DNA from: CAYNLK01 sp964398055
GTDB lineage: Bacteria; Chloroflexota; Anaerolineae; 4572-78; J111
Direction: 5' to 3'
Assembly: GCA_964398055.1 (NCBI GenBank)
Contig: CAYNLK010000024.1
Coordinates: 1-64,000, forward strand
DNA length: 64,000 bases
Below the pieces are notes generated by a model that did not search any database, was not told the DNA's origin, and saw only the letters and a list, made by a program, of their open reading frames with translations. The position numbers and the translations under genes are program-made. Below, piece after piece: positions 7,687 to 15,744 of the stretch (position 1 is the stretch's first letter; every line of letters begins with the position of its first letter).

Positions 7687-9240
7687 TCAGGCCGAACCAA
7701 AACCATTTTGACCGCAGCCGTACAACCACTTACGCCCGTCGGCCTGGATGAACTCATCGGCTTTGCCCGGGCCCCAGGTGCCGGACTCGTAAAAGGCCAA
7801 TACCGGGGCATGTGCGCCGGCCCAACCCTCCAGAATCGGGTCAACGATGGCCCAGGCCAGCTCGATCTCATCGCTACGGGTAAAGAGCGAAGCATCGCCC
7901 TGCATAGCATCCAGGATCAGCCGTTCATAGGCGTCGGGCAGGGTGTTCTTGCCAAAATCCTGCTCATAGCGAAAAGACATATCGACCGACCGGGTGTGCA
8001 TCCCGGCGCCGGGCATCTTGGTTTCAAAACTCAGGTGCATCCCCTCGTTGGGTTGCAGGCACAGCCCCAGCACATTGGGCGGCAACTGTTTGTCCGGCGG
8101 GAGCGGAAACATCAGGTGGGGGACGTGGCGGTACTGGATCGAGATTTCGGTCACTTTGTTGGCCAGGGCCTTGCCGGAGCGGAGGTAAAAGGGTACGTTC
8201 CGCCAGCGCCAGTTGTCAATGAAGAGTTTTATCGCCCCAAAGGTAGGCGTTTCGGTGCGAAGGGCCACCCCTTTTTCGTCGCGATACGTCCGATATTGGG
8301 CCCGCACGGTGTATTGGCCCACCTCATCCGGCCTGATGGGCCGAACCGATTTGAGCACTTTTACCTTTTCATCACGCAAAGAGGTGGCATTGAACTCGGC
8401 CGGCGGCTCCATGGCGGTGAGGGTGAGTAGTTGCAGGAGGTGGTTTTGGAACATGTCCCGCATCACCCCGGCAGTATCGTAGTAGCCGGCCCGACTGCCC
8501 AGCCCCACCTCCTCAGCCACCGTAATTTGGACGTGGTCGATGTAGTTGCGATTCCAGAGCGGCTCAAAAATGGCGTTGGCAAAGCGAAAAACGAGTAGAT
8601 TCTGGACGGTTTCCTTGCCCAGGTAGTGATCGATCCGGTAAACCTGGTCCTCCGTAAAATATTCGTGAATCTGATGGTTCAACTCCACGGCTGTGGCCAG
8701 ATTATGGCCAAAAGGTTTCTCCACGATGATGCGCCGCCAGCTCCGGCCGCTGGCGTGGGCCAGACCGGCCTGGCCCAACTGGGCCACAATGACCGGATAG
8801 AGCAGCGGCGGGGTTGATAGGTAATAGAGGCAGTTGCAAGAAGTATCGTGCTCCTGATCAATTTTAGCCAGCAATTCCTGCAAGGTTGTGTAGCCGGCCG
8901 GGTCGTCATATTTGGCGCAATGGTAGAAGAGATGGCCGGCAAAATCAGGCCATTCCGAACATTCGTCGGGCTTGAGCCGGGAATGTTTCTCGATCCCTCG
9001 TTTTACTTTTTCTCTAAAACCTTCGTCATCCAGTTTGCTCCGGGCCACCCCGACTACGGCAAACTTTTCCGGCAGCAGCCCCTCGCAAGCCAAACTGAAG
9101 AGCGAGGGCATTAATTTGCGCTCGGTCAGATCGCCTGAAGCGCCGAAGATGACGACGACGCAAGGCTCAGGTATCTTGCGAATACCCTCTTCTTTCGTGA
9201 AAGATGTGATGACGGTCTGAACAGACACAGGGTTGGACAT
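7687..9240 (-). CDS. zwf: Glucose-6-phosphate 1-dehydrogenase
   Basis: This enzyme oxidises glucose 6-phosphate to 6-phosphogluconolactone with NAD(P)+, the entry step of the oxidative pentose phosphate pathway. The N-terminal Rossmann motif FGASGDLTERKL and the active-site RIDHYLGKE are intact, as is the EKPFGH substrate site. The start at 9240 (MSNPVSVQ, 517 residues) is chosen because GAGGAGG lies just upstream. A longer frame reaching 9312 has no such site. It is transcribed alone, with no gnd or pgl beside it. Length and motifs are typical of the bacterial enzyme. Confidence 0.95.
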   Translation of the reverse strand: MSNPVSVQTVITSFTKEEGIRKIPEPCVVVIFGASGDLTERKLMPSLFSLACEGLLPEKFAVVGVARSKLDDEGFREKVKRGIEKHSRLKPDECSEWPDFAGHLFYHCAKYDDPAGYTTLQELLAKIDQEHDTSCNCLYYLSTPPLLYPVIVAQLGQAGLAHASGRSWRRIIVEKPFGHNLATAVELNHQIHEYFTEDQVYRIDHYLGKETVQNLLVFRFANAIFEPLWNRNYIDHVQITVAEEVGLGSRAGYYDTAGVMRDMFQNHLLQLLTLTAMEPPAEFNATSLRDEKVKVLKSVRPIRPDEVGQYTVRAQYRTYRDEKGVALRTETPTFGAIKLFIDNWRWRNVPFYLRSGKALANKVTEISIQYRHVPHLMFPLPPDKQLPPNVLGLCLQPNEGMHLSFETKMPGAGMHTRSVDMSFRYEQDFGKNTLPDAYERLILDAMQGDASLFTRSDEIELAWAIVDPILEGWAGAHAPVLAFYESGTWGPGKADEFIQADGRKWLYGCGQNGFGSA

Positions 9241-9380
9241 GAAGCCTCCTCGTTTTTGTAACTGGACTTTTCCCCTCAAAACAGTCAGTTCTAATACCGG
9301 TCCTGAGAACAATTTCTCCCGGCTTATCCCGACGGATTATTTTAGCATGAAAAGGGTTGCAGGGGGAATTTAAGCGTGAG

Positions 9381-9409
9381 TTGAAGCCCCATCCTGGATG
9401 TGATATAAT
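9381..9409 (+). promoter_or_regulatory. Promoter for the carboxylate-amine ligase gene
   Basis: TTGAAG (9381-9386) and TATAAT (9404-9409) are separated by exactly 17 bp, giving a good sigma-70 match about 65 bp upstream of the start codon. Confidence 0.6.
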
Positions 9410-9472
9410 GCATCCAGCCAGCCAGTTAGCAACCGACCAATAGTCAAGATGAACTTATAGAAGGGGGGCGCC

Positions 9473-10576
9473 ATGCACCTTGAAGAGTTAACCATTGGGA
9501 TTGAAGAGGAGTATCAAATCATCGATCCTGACAGCCGGGAATTGACTTCTTACATCTCTGAATTTCTGGATAAAGGGGCGATTCTTTTTCGGGATCAGGT
9601 CAAACCGGAGTTCTTGCAGTCGCAAGTAGAAATTGGCAGCCACGTTTGTCGCAATATCCGGGAGGCTCGCCAGGAGGTCATCCGCTTGCGGAGCATTGTT
9701 AGCGAGATTGCCCACAAACACAAGCGCAAGATTGTGGCCGCCGGGACTCACCCTTTCTCGCGCTGGCAAGATCAAATTATCACCGACAAAGATCGTTATA
9801 AAGGGCTGCTCGATGCCATGAAGATTGTGGCCCAACGTTTGTTGATTTTTGGAATGCATATTCACGTGGGTATCCCGGACCGCGATCTGCGCATCGACAT
9901 AATGAACCAGATGACCTACTTTGTACCTCACATCTTCGCCCTATCCACCTCCTCCCCTTTCTGGATGGGGCGCGATACCGGTCTAAAATCTTATCGGGCC
10001 GTGATTTTTGAGGATTTGCCCCGCACCGGCCTGCCCCAATATTTTGACTCAGCCGAACAATATGAGCGTTATTTGCAAACTCTGGTCAAAACAGAGTGTA
10101 TCGATGAGCCGACCAAAATTTGGTGGGACATCCGTCCCCATGCCAAATTTCCTACGCTCGAATTCAGAATGTGCGATTGTGTGACCAAAATTGATGAGGT
10201 GATGGCCATTGCGGCTCTCATCCAGGCGGTTGTAGCTAAACTGATCCAATTGCGCAAGATGAATCAATCCTGGCGCATTTATCGCCAAAGTCTGATTGCC
10301 GAAAACAAGTGGCGGGCCGTTAAAGATGGTGTCGACGGCAAGCTGATTGACCTTGGTAAAGAAGAGCAGGTTCCTCTCCGCTTATTGATGGATGAACTGT
10401 TGGAACTCATTGACGATGTGGTCGACCCGTTGGGGACTCGCCAAGAGATTGAATATGTTCGCACGATCTTAAAAGAGGGTAGCAGCGCCGACCGTCAGTT
10501 GCGCGCCTACTACGAAACCAACGACTTGACAGTTGTGGTCGACCGGTTGGCGGAAGAAACAATTCTGGGGTGTTAG
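9473..10576 (+). CDS. GCS2-family carboxylate-amine ligase (YbdK-like)
   Basis: The 367-residue protein belongs to the glutamate-cysteine ligase type 2 family. It has the N-terminal ATP-grasp-like TIGIEEEYQIID motif, FGMHIHVGI (about residues 125-133), and a metal/substrate motif in TLEFRMCDC (about 226-234). Family members join an amino acid to glutamate or cysteine using ATP. YbdK has weak gamma-glutamylcysteine ligase activity, while others work in different pathways, so the exact substrate is open. The start at 9473 has a strong AAGGGGGG site. No glutathione synthetase is nearby, so a role in low-molecular-weight thiols is only possible. Confidence 0.85.
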   Translation: MHLEELTIGIEEEYQIIDPDSRELTSYISEFLDKGAILFRDQVKPEFLQSQVEIGSHVCRNIREARQEVIRLRSIVSEIAHKHKRKIVAAGTHPFSRWQDQIITDKDRYKGLLDAMKIVAQRLLIFGMHIHVGIPDRDLRIDIMNQMTYFVPHIFALSTSSPFWMGRDTGLKSYRAVIFEDLPRTGLPQYFDSAEQYERYLQTLVKTECIDEPTKIWWDIRPHAKFPTLEFRMCDCVTKIDEVMAIAALIQAVVAKLIQLRKMNQSWRIYRQSLIAENKWRAVKDGVDGKLIDLGKEEQVPLRLLMDELLELIDDVVDPLGTRQEIEYVRTILKEGSSADRQLRAYYETNDLTVVVDRLAEETILGC

Positions 10577-10791
10577 TTAACTTGCCAAAACGCCAAATCA
10601 ACGTGGACAAACTTTTGGATACTTTTTTTCATCTGCCCACCTTGATCACGGTGGCCCTGCTGGCGGTGATCATTGTGTGGCAAATGTATCAGGTTGAGCT
10701 GGAATTTGGGGCTGGTTTTATTCGATTGGAAACCAACCAGGGCCATATCACCCTCCACTGGCAGACCGGCTGTTGTCACCTGGATTGGTAG
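10570..10791 (+). CDS. Possible small single-pass membrane protein
   Basis: A 73-codon frame begins at GTG 10570, overlapping the stop of the ligase gene, and contains one clear hydrophobic segment (THE stretch TLITVALLAVIIVWQMY, about residues 24-40). The C-terminal part is short and ends in two cysteines. I recognise no family. Coupled translation with the upstream gene is possible, but there is no good ribosome site, so this may be a chance open frame. TTG 10582 is an alternative start. Confidence 0.35.
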   Translation: MLVNLPKRQINVDKLLDTFFHLPTLITVALLAVIIVWQMYQVELEFGAGFIRLETNQGHITLHWQTGCCHLDW

Positions 10792-10806
10792 GTCTGGAGG
10801 GCAGAA

Positions 10807-10899
10807 GGTAACCGGCACTTTCACCACGATTCCTGAGCCGAAATGAGGACGCTTGGGCAACAATTCCAGGCCAAGATTAGTTTAGAAGTGCCGGTCACC
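10807..10899. repeat. Palindromic repeat, family member A (inner unit only)
   Basis: GGTAACCGGCACTT (10807-10820) and AAGTGCCGGTCACC (10886-10899) are inverted ends with one mismatch. The interior TTCCAGGCCAAGATTAG is shared with the copies at 30.3 and 34.1 kb. The outer TGTCCA-type ends of those copies are absent, and no target duplication is visible. Confidence 0.75.
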
Positions 10900-10926
10900 T
10901 ATCGCCATCCTCACAAACTGACCCAT

Positions 10927-10964
10927 AAAAAAAGCGCATTACTGGCGGCCAGTTGCGCTTTTTT
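10927..10964 (-). terminator. Rho-independent terminator of the minus-strand RNA gene
   Basis: AAAAAAGCGCA and TGCGCTTTTTT form a strong stem around a loop with a smaller CTGGC/GCCAG pairing. Read on the minus strand it ends with seven Ts, just past the structured RNA. It could also stop read-through from the plus strand. Confidence 0.8.
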
Positions 10965-10975
10965 GATATAATACC

Positions 10976-11154
10976 AACCCCGCTGGACCGTGTGCCTTCC
11001 AGTTGTCCTTGAACCTGCCTCTGGCAGGTGGGTGCCTGAGTAGAAGGTGTTGCCTTGCCTACGCGCAGGCTACCGCATCCCCTCTAATACAACAGCTCCC
11101 GTTCAAGGTAATGTTGGCTCAAGACGCGTGGAGCATCACGAGAACAGCAGGGCT
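10976..11154 (-). ncRNA. Stand-alone structured RNA, candidate 6S RNA
   Basis: This region has no convincing frame but has its own minus-strand promoter and terminator. The predicted transcript folds as a long rod. The ends pair (CCCTGCTG at the 5' end with CAGCGGGG at the 3' end), followed by CGTGATGC with GCACACG, then a weakly paired stretch, then CCTTGAAC with GTTCAAGG, and an apical part with hairpins such as CCTGCC/GGCAGG. About 180 nt with a closing stem, an internal bubble and an apical arm matches 6S RNA, which binds the RNA polymerase holoenzyme. It lacks the GGAA-type SRP loop. The RNA itself is well supported; the 6S identity is inference. Confidence 0.5.
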
Positions 11155-11160
11155 AATTGA

Positions 11161-11189
11161 AATATAGCACAATTGCTTTATATTGACAA
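11161..11189 (-). promoter_or_regulatory. Promoter of the candidate 6S RNA
   Basis: Read on the minus strand, TTGTCA (11189-11184) and TATATT (11166-11161) are 17 bp apart. The expected start, at about 11154, is exactly where the closing stem of the RNA begins. The -35 side lies next to the end of the M24 peptidase gene. Confidence 0.65.
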
Positions 11190-11193
11190 ATCT

Positions 11194-12390
11194 CTATATA
11201 TTTGGGGCTATTTCAATCCGGTAGGGAGTCTGGTGAAGTTTTTCGGCTCCACTGGCCGTGATCACATAGCCGTCTTCGATGCGCAGCCCGCCCCACGGTG
11301 TGTTAAACATCGGGATGTCGATGGAGATGACCATGTCCTGTTTCAACTGGGCCGGGCTACTGGGACCGAAGATGGGCGGCTCAAACTCAATCACGCCCAC
11401 GCTGTGAACGCCTGAGTATAGAAAGTATGGTTCCAACCCGCCAGCCGCCACAATTTGCCGCCCAATCGCTTCGACGGCCCGGCCTTCCACACCGGGTCGT
11501 AGCGCCTGGGAACACGTTTCTTGGGCCTTAATGGCCACCTCCAGCGCCTGCCTGATCTCCTCTGCCGGTTGACCCACCAACACCGGCCGGCCGATGGCCG
11601 CGTGATAGCCTTCATAGCGAGGGGCAATCGTTAACAACACCAGCTCATTGGCTTGAATGGGCCGGAAGGTCGAGCGGGCCAGGATGGGCCTGGAGTTAGG
11701 GCCGGAGGCGACAATCGTGTCGATGCCCGTGCCCTCGGCGCCGGCCCGCCGCATCACCGTCTCGATTTCGGCGGCTACTTCACGCTCGGTCACGCCCACT
11801 TGAATGGCGGCTACGGCTGCCTCAAAACCGGCCTGGGCAATTTGGTAAGCGTAGCGAATAACCTCAATCTCAGCCGATGACTTCTGCGCTCGCAGCTCAC
11901 ACAGCCTGTTTTCTACGTCAACCCAGGTTACGCCGGGCAGGGTGCTTTGAAAGGCAGCCAGCACCGCCGCGCTTATCAACCCGCCTCCGCCCAACCCAAC
12001 CCGGCGCACCGACTCTAAATTAGTGCCCGTCTCAGCCATGATCTGGGCCAGGCTCTGAATTCTGGAGTAGGGATAATCCTCGTCGGGATGGGTAAACTCC
12101 CGCAGCACCCGCACGTCGGCGATCTGGCCAACCAGCCGGGCATATTCATCGCTCTCCGGGCCAACCAGCATCAGCGGGTCCCCCTGGGCAGGCATCAAAA
12201 TGCAAACCGGTTCAAAGTGAACCGGAAAGTTGGCCAGCCAGCGGGCGTGGGCCGGTCCAAAGACGGCCCGATCATCGGCGTAAGCCACCAGGAAATCTAG
12301 CTGTTGGTCGGCCATCATGGCCTGGACTTTATACCAGCGTTGCCGGTACTCGGTTACCGGGATGATTGGTTTGATATCTGGTTGGGTCAT
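11194..12390 (-). CDS. M24-family peptidase (Xaa-Pro aminopeptidase-like)
   Basis: The 398-residue protein has a creatinase-type N-terminal domain (about 1-160) and a pita-bread M24 domain (about 170-398). The fold is clear, but typical metal ligands are partly replaced: where a DxG...D pair is expected it reads LLTIAPRYEGYHA, with GVHSVGV and FEPPIF later. A non-hydrolytic or altered member is therefore possible. The start at 12390 is set by GAGGAGG upstream; a longer frame to 12453 overlaps the next gene. It lies 44 bp downstream of the LLM oxidoreductase and is probably co-transcribed with it. Confidence 0.75.
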   Translation of the reverse strand: MTQPDIKPIIPVTEYRQRWYKVQAMMADQQLDFLVAYADDRAVFGPAHARWLANFPVHFEPVCILMPAQGDPLMLVGPESDEYARLVGQIADVRVLREFTHPDEDYPYSRIQSLAQIMAETGTNLESVRRVGLGGGGLISAAVLAAFQSTLPGVTWVDVENRLCELRAQKSSAEIEVIRYAYQIAQAGFEAAVAAIQVGVTEREVAAEIETVMRRAGAEGTGIDTIVASGPNSRPILARSTFRPIQANELVLLTIAPRYEGYHAAIGRPVLVGQPAEEIRQALEVAIKAQETCSQALRPGVEGRAVEAIGRQIVAAGGLEPYFLYSGVHSVGVIEFEPPIFGPSSPAQLKQDMVISIDIPMFNTPWGGLRIEDGYVITASGAEKLHQTPYRIEIAPNI

Positions 12391-12434
12391 CTGCACCTCC
12401 TCATACTTTTGACAATCAAATTTTGAGTCGCGAC

Positions 12435-13358
12435 CTATTGAAAGTGAGGCCAAACCTGCTCAATGAATAGTTCAAGGCCGGCCAGGTTTGGTTCATCGGC
12501 AAAGCCCAGGATAAAGAGATCGACCCCCAAAGTAGTGTATCGCTGCAATTGGGCCGCCACCTCTGCCGGTGTCCCGACGATGGGCACATCACCCGGCCAC
12601 AGCGGATACCTCTGCATAGCGTCTTCTGCCTCAGCCCGGCTGGTGGCCAGGCTGACTACGCCCATCCAGCTTTTGCGAATCTCGGCCGGGTCTCGCCCGA
12701 CCTGGCGACAGTGTTGGCGCAGGACTTCTATTTTGTGGGCATACACCTCCGGGGAGACGCCGACCAGGTTCCACCAATCGGCCTGCCGGGCCACCACGCC
12801 CAGCATCAGTTTTTCCCCTCCTCCTCCAATCATCACCGGCGGCGCAGGATTTGGTTTGGGCTGGCAGATCGCCCGGTCGATCCGGTAATAGTAGCCGTGG
12901 AAAGTTGCCTCGCGTTGAGTTGGATTCCACAGCAATTTGCAGATCTGCACCACCTCGGCTAGTTGGGCCATTCGGATTGGGGCCGGCGGCAGTTCATAGC
13001 CGTAGGCGCGATATTCCTCGGCCCGCCAACCCGCCCCCAACCCCAGGATAAAACGCCCATTGGTCAACTGCTGCAATGTCGCCGCCATTTTGGCCAGCAG
13101 GGCCGGGTTGCGATAATTTTGGCCCAACACAATCGGCCCAAAGTGTAGCGCCGGATAGAGCGCAGCCAGGTAGCTCAGCGTGGTCAAGGCTTCCGGGACG
13201 TTGGTTTGATCGTCCATAAAGTGATCGGGAATCCAGGCTGAATGAAAGCGACCGCTCAGGCAAGTCAACACCCGGCGCACATGGGCTTCGTAATGGTCCA
13301 TTTCTTGGGGCATTCGCCGGTGTCCGGTGGGGATTTCCCAGCCAAAGTCTATTGTCAT
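12435..13358 (-). CDS. LLM-class (luciferase-like) F420/flavin-dependent oxidoreductase
   Basis: This 307-residue TIM-barrel protein has the family marks: the WIPDHF segment near residue 42, GPIVLGQNYRNPALLAKMAATLQQLTNG-type helix (about 73-100) leading to RFILGLGAGW, and PPVMIGGGGEKL (about 172-183). These enzymes use F420 or FMN to oxidise or reduce small molecules, and the substrate cannot be read from sequence. The F420 precursor genes cofG and cofH at 36.5-38.9 kb make F420 the more likely cofactor. It is first in a two-gene operon with the M24 peptidase. Confidence 0.82.
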   Translation of the reverse strand: MTIDFGWEIPTGHRRMPQEMDHYEAHVRRVLTCLSGRFHSAWIPDHFMDDQTNVPEALTTLSYLAALYPALHFGPIVLGQNYRNPALLAKMAATLQQLTNGRFILGLGAGWRAEEYRAYGYELPPAPIRMAQLAEVVQICKLLWNPTQREATFHGYYYRIDRAICQPKPNPAPPVMIGGGGEKLMLGVVARQADWWNLVGVSPEVYAHKIEVLRQHCRQVGRDPAEIRKSWMGVVSLATSRAEAEDAMQRYPLWPGDVPIVGTPAEVAAQLQRYTTLGVDLFILGFADEPNLAGLELFIEQVWPHFQ

Positions 13359-13483
13359 TGCCGTCTTCCTCAGGTAGGGCTATTTATGACGTTGATGATA
13401 CTAGGCCGACCCGGTTTCGTCAACCGCCGCCACAATCAGGTGACCGGCGCTTGCACCATCAGTCGCGAATCTTGACTGAGACC

Positions 13484-13512
13484 TTGTCAAAATTATTAAC
13501 ATAAGGTATCAT
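13484..13512 (+). promoter_or_regulatory. Promoter of the tig-clpP-clpX operon
   Basis: TTGTCA (13484-13489) and TATCAT (13507-13512) are 17 bp apart. A second weaker candidate lies closer to the gene (TTGCTT with TATGAT near 13575). No heat-shock CIRCE palindrome was seen between them and the start codon. Confidence 0.5.
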
Positions 13513-13619
13513 TGAATCGCCAGCCTCGTCGCCAGAGGGCAAAAGTTTGTGACTTGCTTTCCCTAGCTTTTATGCTATGATGAATCAGACATCTTCAAAT
13601 AGAAACGAGGTTAATCCCG

Positions 13620-15050
13620 GTGAAGGTTACAACAGAAAAACTGGAGCAGTGTGAAACTCTCCTGACCATTGAATTTGAGCCTAAAGACGAGCAAGATATG
13701 CTGAAAAAAGCAGCTCAACGCATTGCTCGTGAGGTCAATATTCCTGGTTTTCGACGCGGAAAAGCTCCCTTTAACACTATCGTTCGGCGCTTTGGTCTTG
13801 AGGTAATTCAGCAGGAAGCTATGGAAAAGATGGGGGATAAGCTGTTGAAAGACGCCCTCAAGCAAGCCGATGTTGAACCCTATGCTCAAGTTCAACTGGA
13901 CGAGGTTAGTTGGGGGCCGCTAGTAATCAAATTGAGAGTTCCCACCGAACCCAAAGTTGAATTAGGCGATTACCGCGCCATCCGGCTCGAGGCTGAACCG
14001 GTTGAGGTGACCGACGAGGATGTTGAAAACACCTTGAAAAGATTGCAGGAGCAGGTAGCTACCTGGAGCCCGGTTGAACGACCGGCCGAATTGGGCGATC
14101 TCATCTCGATGACTATCACCGAGCGGGACGGCGACAAGGTGTTGATTGAAAATGAGGCGGTTGAGTTTGAGTTGGTCGAGCCGCCTGCGGCCGGAGATAC
14201 CAGCCGGATTGACCTGACCACACCCTTGCTTGGGGTGAGCGCCGGCGAGAGCAGAACCTTTACAGTTAAATACCCCGAGGACTTTAATAATGTCGATTAT
14301 GCCGGCAAAGAGATCACGATTACGGCTGACGTTAGCGGTGTAAAAGTGAAGGAGCTGGACCCGCTGGACGATGACTTTGCCCAACAAGTCAGCGATTTTG
14401 ACACGTTGGCTGAACTCAAGGCCAATATCCGCGACAACCTGTTGCGACAACGACAGCAACAGCGCGACACCAAGTTGGGCGCTGAAGTGGTTGACAAGAT
14501 CATCGAGACGGCTCCGCTGATTGAGTGGCCGCTGGCTCTGGAGGAGACCGAAATTGACGATGAGGTTGAAAAGTTCGAACGCCGGGTCCAAGACGCCGGC
14601 CTGACCCTGGATAGTTATCTGCAAATGCAGCAGAAAACCAGGGCTGAGTGGCGTGAAGGGTTGCGTGAAACTGTGGTCAATCGCCTGAAGCGGGGTTTGG
14701 TTTTGGTCAAAGTGGCCGAGCTGGAAGGGCTGGAGGTGAGCCAGAGCGAAATTTTGGAACAGGCCAAGTTGATTGCCGATCTTTCTGGCGGTGGCGAGCA
14801 ATTGTGGCGTAATATCATCTCCTCAGAGGCCCAGCAACTTCGCATTGCCAACGACGTGATCTTGAGTAAGGTCGTAGAACGGCTGGGGGTCATTGCCCGA
14901 GGTGAAGCGCCGGAGCTGGGCGCTCCAGCCGAGGCAGAACCCGAGACCGAGGCGTCTTCTATCGAAGTTGTACCCGAAGTTGACCCTGCTCTGGTTGGCT
15001 CTGAGGCCACGGTAATTGAACAAGAACCGGCCAAGACTGAAGAAGCTTAG
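13620..15050 (+). CDS. tig: Trigger factor, ribosome-associated chaperone
   Basis: Trigger factor binds near the ribosome exit tunnel and shields nascent chains. The N-terminal domain carries the ribosome-binding signature as GFRRGKAP (about residues 43-50). The middle FKBP-like domain spans about 150-240, and the long helical C-terminal arms reach about 430. The last 45 residues are an acidic, Glu/Pro/Ala-rich tail beyond the usual end. The start is GTG 13620 with GAGG about 9 bp upstream. It leads an operon with clpP 35 bp downstream and clpX after that, a widely conserved order. Confidence 0.93.
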   Translation: MKVTTEKLEQCETLLTIEFEPKDEQDMLKKAAQRIAREVNIPGFRRGKAPFNTIVRRFGLEVIQQEAMEKMGDKLLKDALKQADVEPYAQVQLDEVSWGPLVIKLRVPTEPKVELGDYRAIRLEAEPVEVTDEDVENTLKRLQEQVATWSPVERPAELGDLISMTITERDGDKVLIENEAVEFELVEPPAAGDTSRIDLTTPLLGVSAGESRTFTVKYPEDFNNVDYAGKEITITADVSGVKVKELDPLDDDFAQQVSDFDTLAELKANIRDNLLRQRQQQRDTKLGAEVVDKIIETAPLIEWPLALEETEIDDEVEKFERRVQDAGLTLDSYLQMQQKTRAEWREGLRETVVNRLKRGLVLVKVAELEGLEVSQSEILEQAKLIADLSGGGEQLWRNIISSEAQQLRIANDVILSKVVERLGVIARGEAPELGAPAEAEPETEASSIEVVPEVDPALVGSEATVIEQEPAKTEEA

Positions 15051-15085
15051 TTTTAGAATAACCTCTGGAAGGAGTTAGACCGATA

Positions 15086-15736
15086 ATGTTGCCTAAAATA
15101 CCTCAAGCTGTTGTGCCAATGGTCATTGAAAGTACTGGCCGTGGGGAACGAGCTTATGATATTTTTTCATTGCTATTGAAAGAACGTATTGTCTTTTTGG
15201 GAACCCCCATCAACGATCAGATCGCTAATTTGATTGTGGCCCAATTGCTTTTCCTCAACCGCGAAGACCCTGAGCAAGAAATTCAGATGTATATCAACTC
15301 GCCGGGGGGCGCGATCTATCCGGGCCTGGCCATTTACGATACGATGCAGCAAATTGAAGCGCCGGTCAGTACCTTTGCCGTCGGGTGGACGGCGAGTATG
15401 GGCACGGTGCTGCTGGCGGCAGGCGAACCCGGTCGGCGCTATGCCTTGCCCCACGCCACCATCCATATGCATCCGGCCGGCGGCGGCGCCCAGGGTTATG
15501 CTCCCGATGTTGAAATTCAATACAAGGAATTGAAACGGATGCAGGATTTGCTGCACGGAATTCTGAGTCGCCATACCGGGCAGCCGGTTGAGCAAATTGC
15601 CGAGGATTTTGAACGGGATCGCTTTATGGATGCTCATGGAGCCAAAGAGTACGGTTTAGTGGATGATATTGTGGGCGAGTCGGTGATCGAGCCAATGGAA
15701 AGCGGGTCCAAAAAAAGCGCCACCAAAAAAGAATGA
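15086..15736 (+). CDS. clpP: ATP-dependent Clp protease proteolytic subunit
   Basis: ClpP forms the tetradecameric serine protease barrel fed by ClpX. The catalytic triad is intact: Ser104 in GWTASMG, His129 in ATIHMHP and Asp178 in ERDRFM. The 216-residue length is normal, with a short Lys/Ser-rich tail. GGAAGGAG lies 10 bp before the ATG. It sits between tig and clpX, with only 8 bp to clpX, so stoichiometric co-expression is expected. Confidence 0.96.
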   Translation: MLPKIPQAVVPMVIESTGRGERAYDIFSLLLKERIVFLGTPINDQIANLIVAQLLFLNREDPEQEIQMYINSPGGAIYPGLAIYDTMQQIEAPVSTFAVGWTASMGTVLLAAGEPGRRYALPHATIHMHPAGGGAQGYAPDVEIQYKELKRMQDLLHGILSRHTGQPVEQIAEDFERDRFMDAHGAKEYGLVDDIVGESVIEPMESGSKKSATKKE

Positions 15737-15744
15737 GAAGGTAA

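Noticed and set aside
7708..8430. A 240-codon plus-strand frame inside zwf
   Set aside because: It is a shadow of a strongly conserved gene on the other strand, as expected in G+C-rich coding DNA.
10976..11154. The structured RNA as an SRP RNA or tmRNA
   Set aside because: There is no GGAA-type SRP tetraloop region, no tRNA-like ends and no tag-peptide frame; its rod shape fits 6S better.
13962..14801. A 279-codon minus-strand frame inside tig
   Set aside because: The sense-strand trigger factor motifs explain this region completely.
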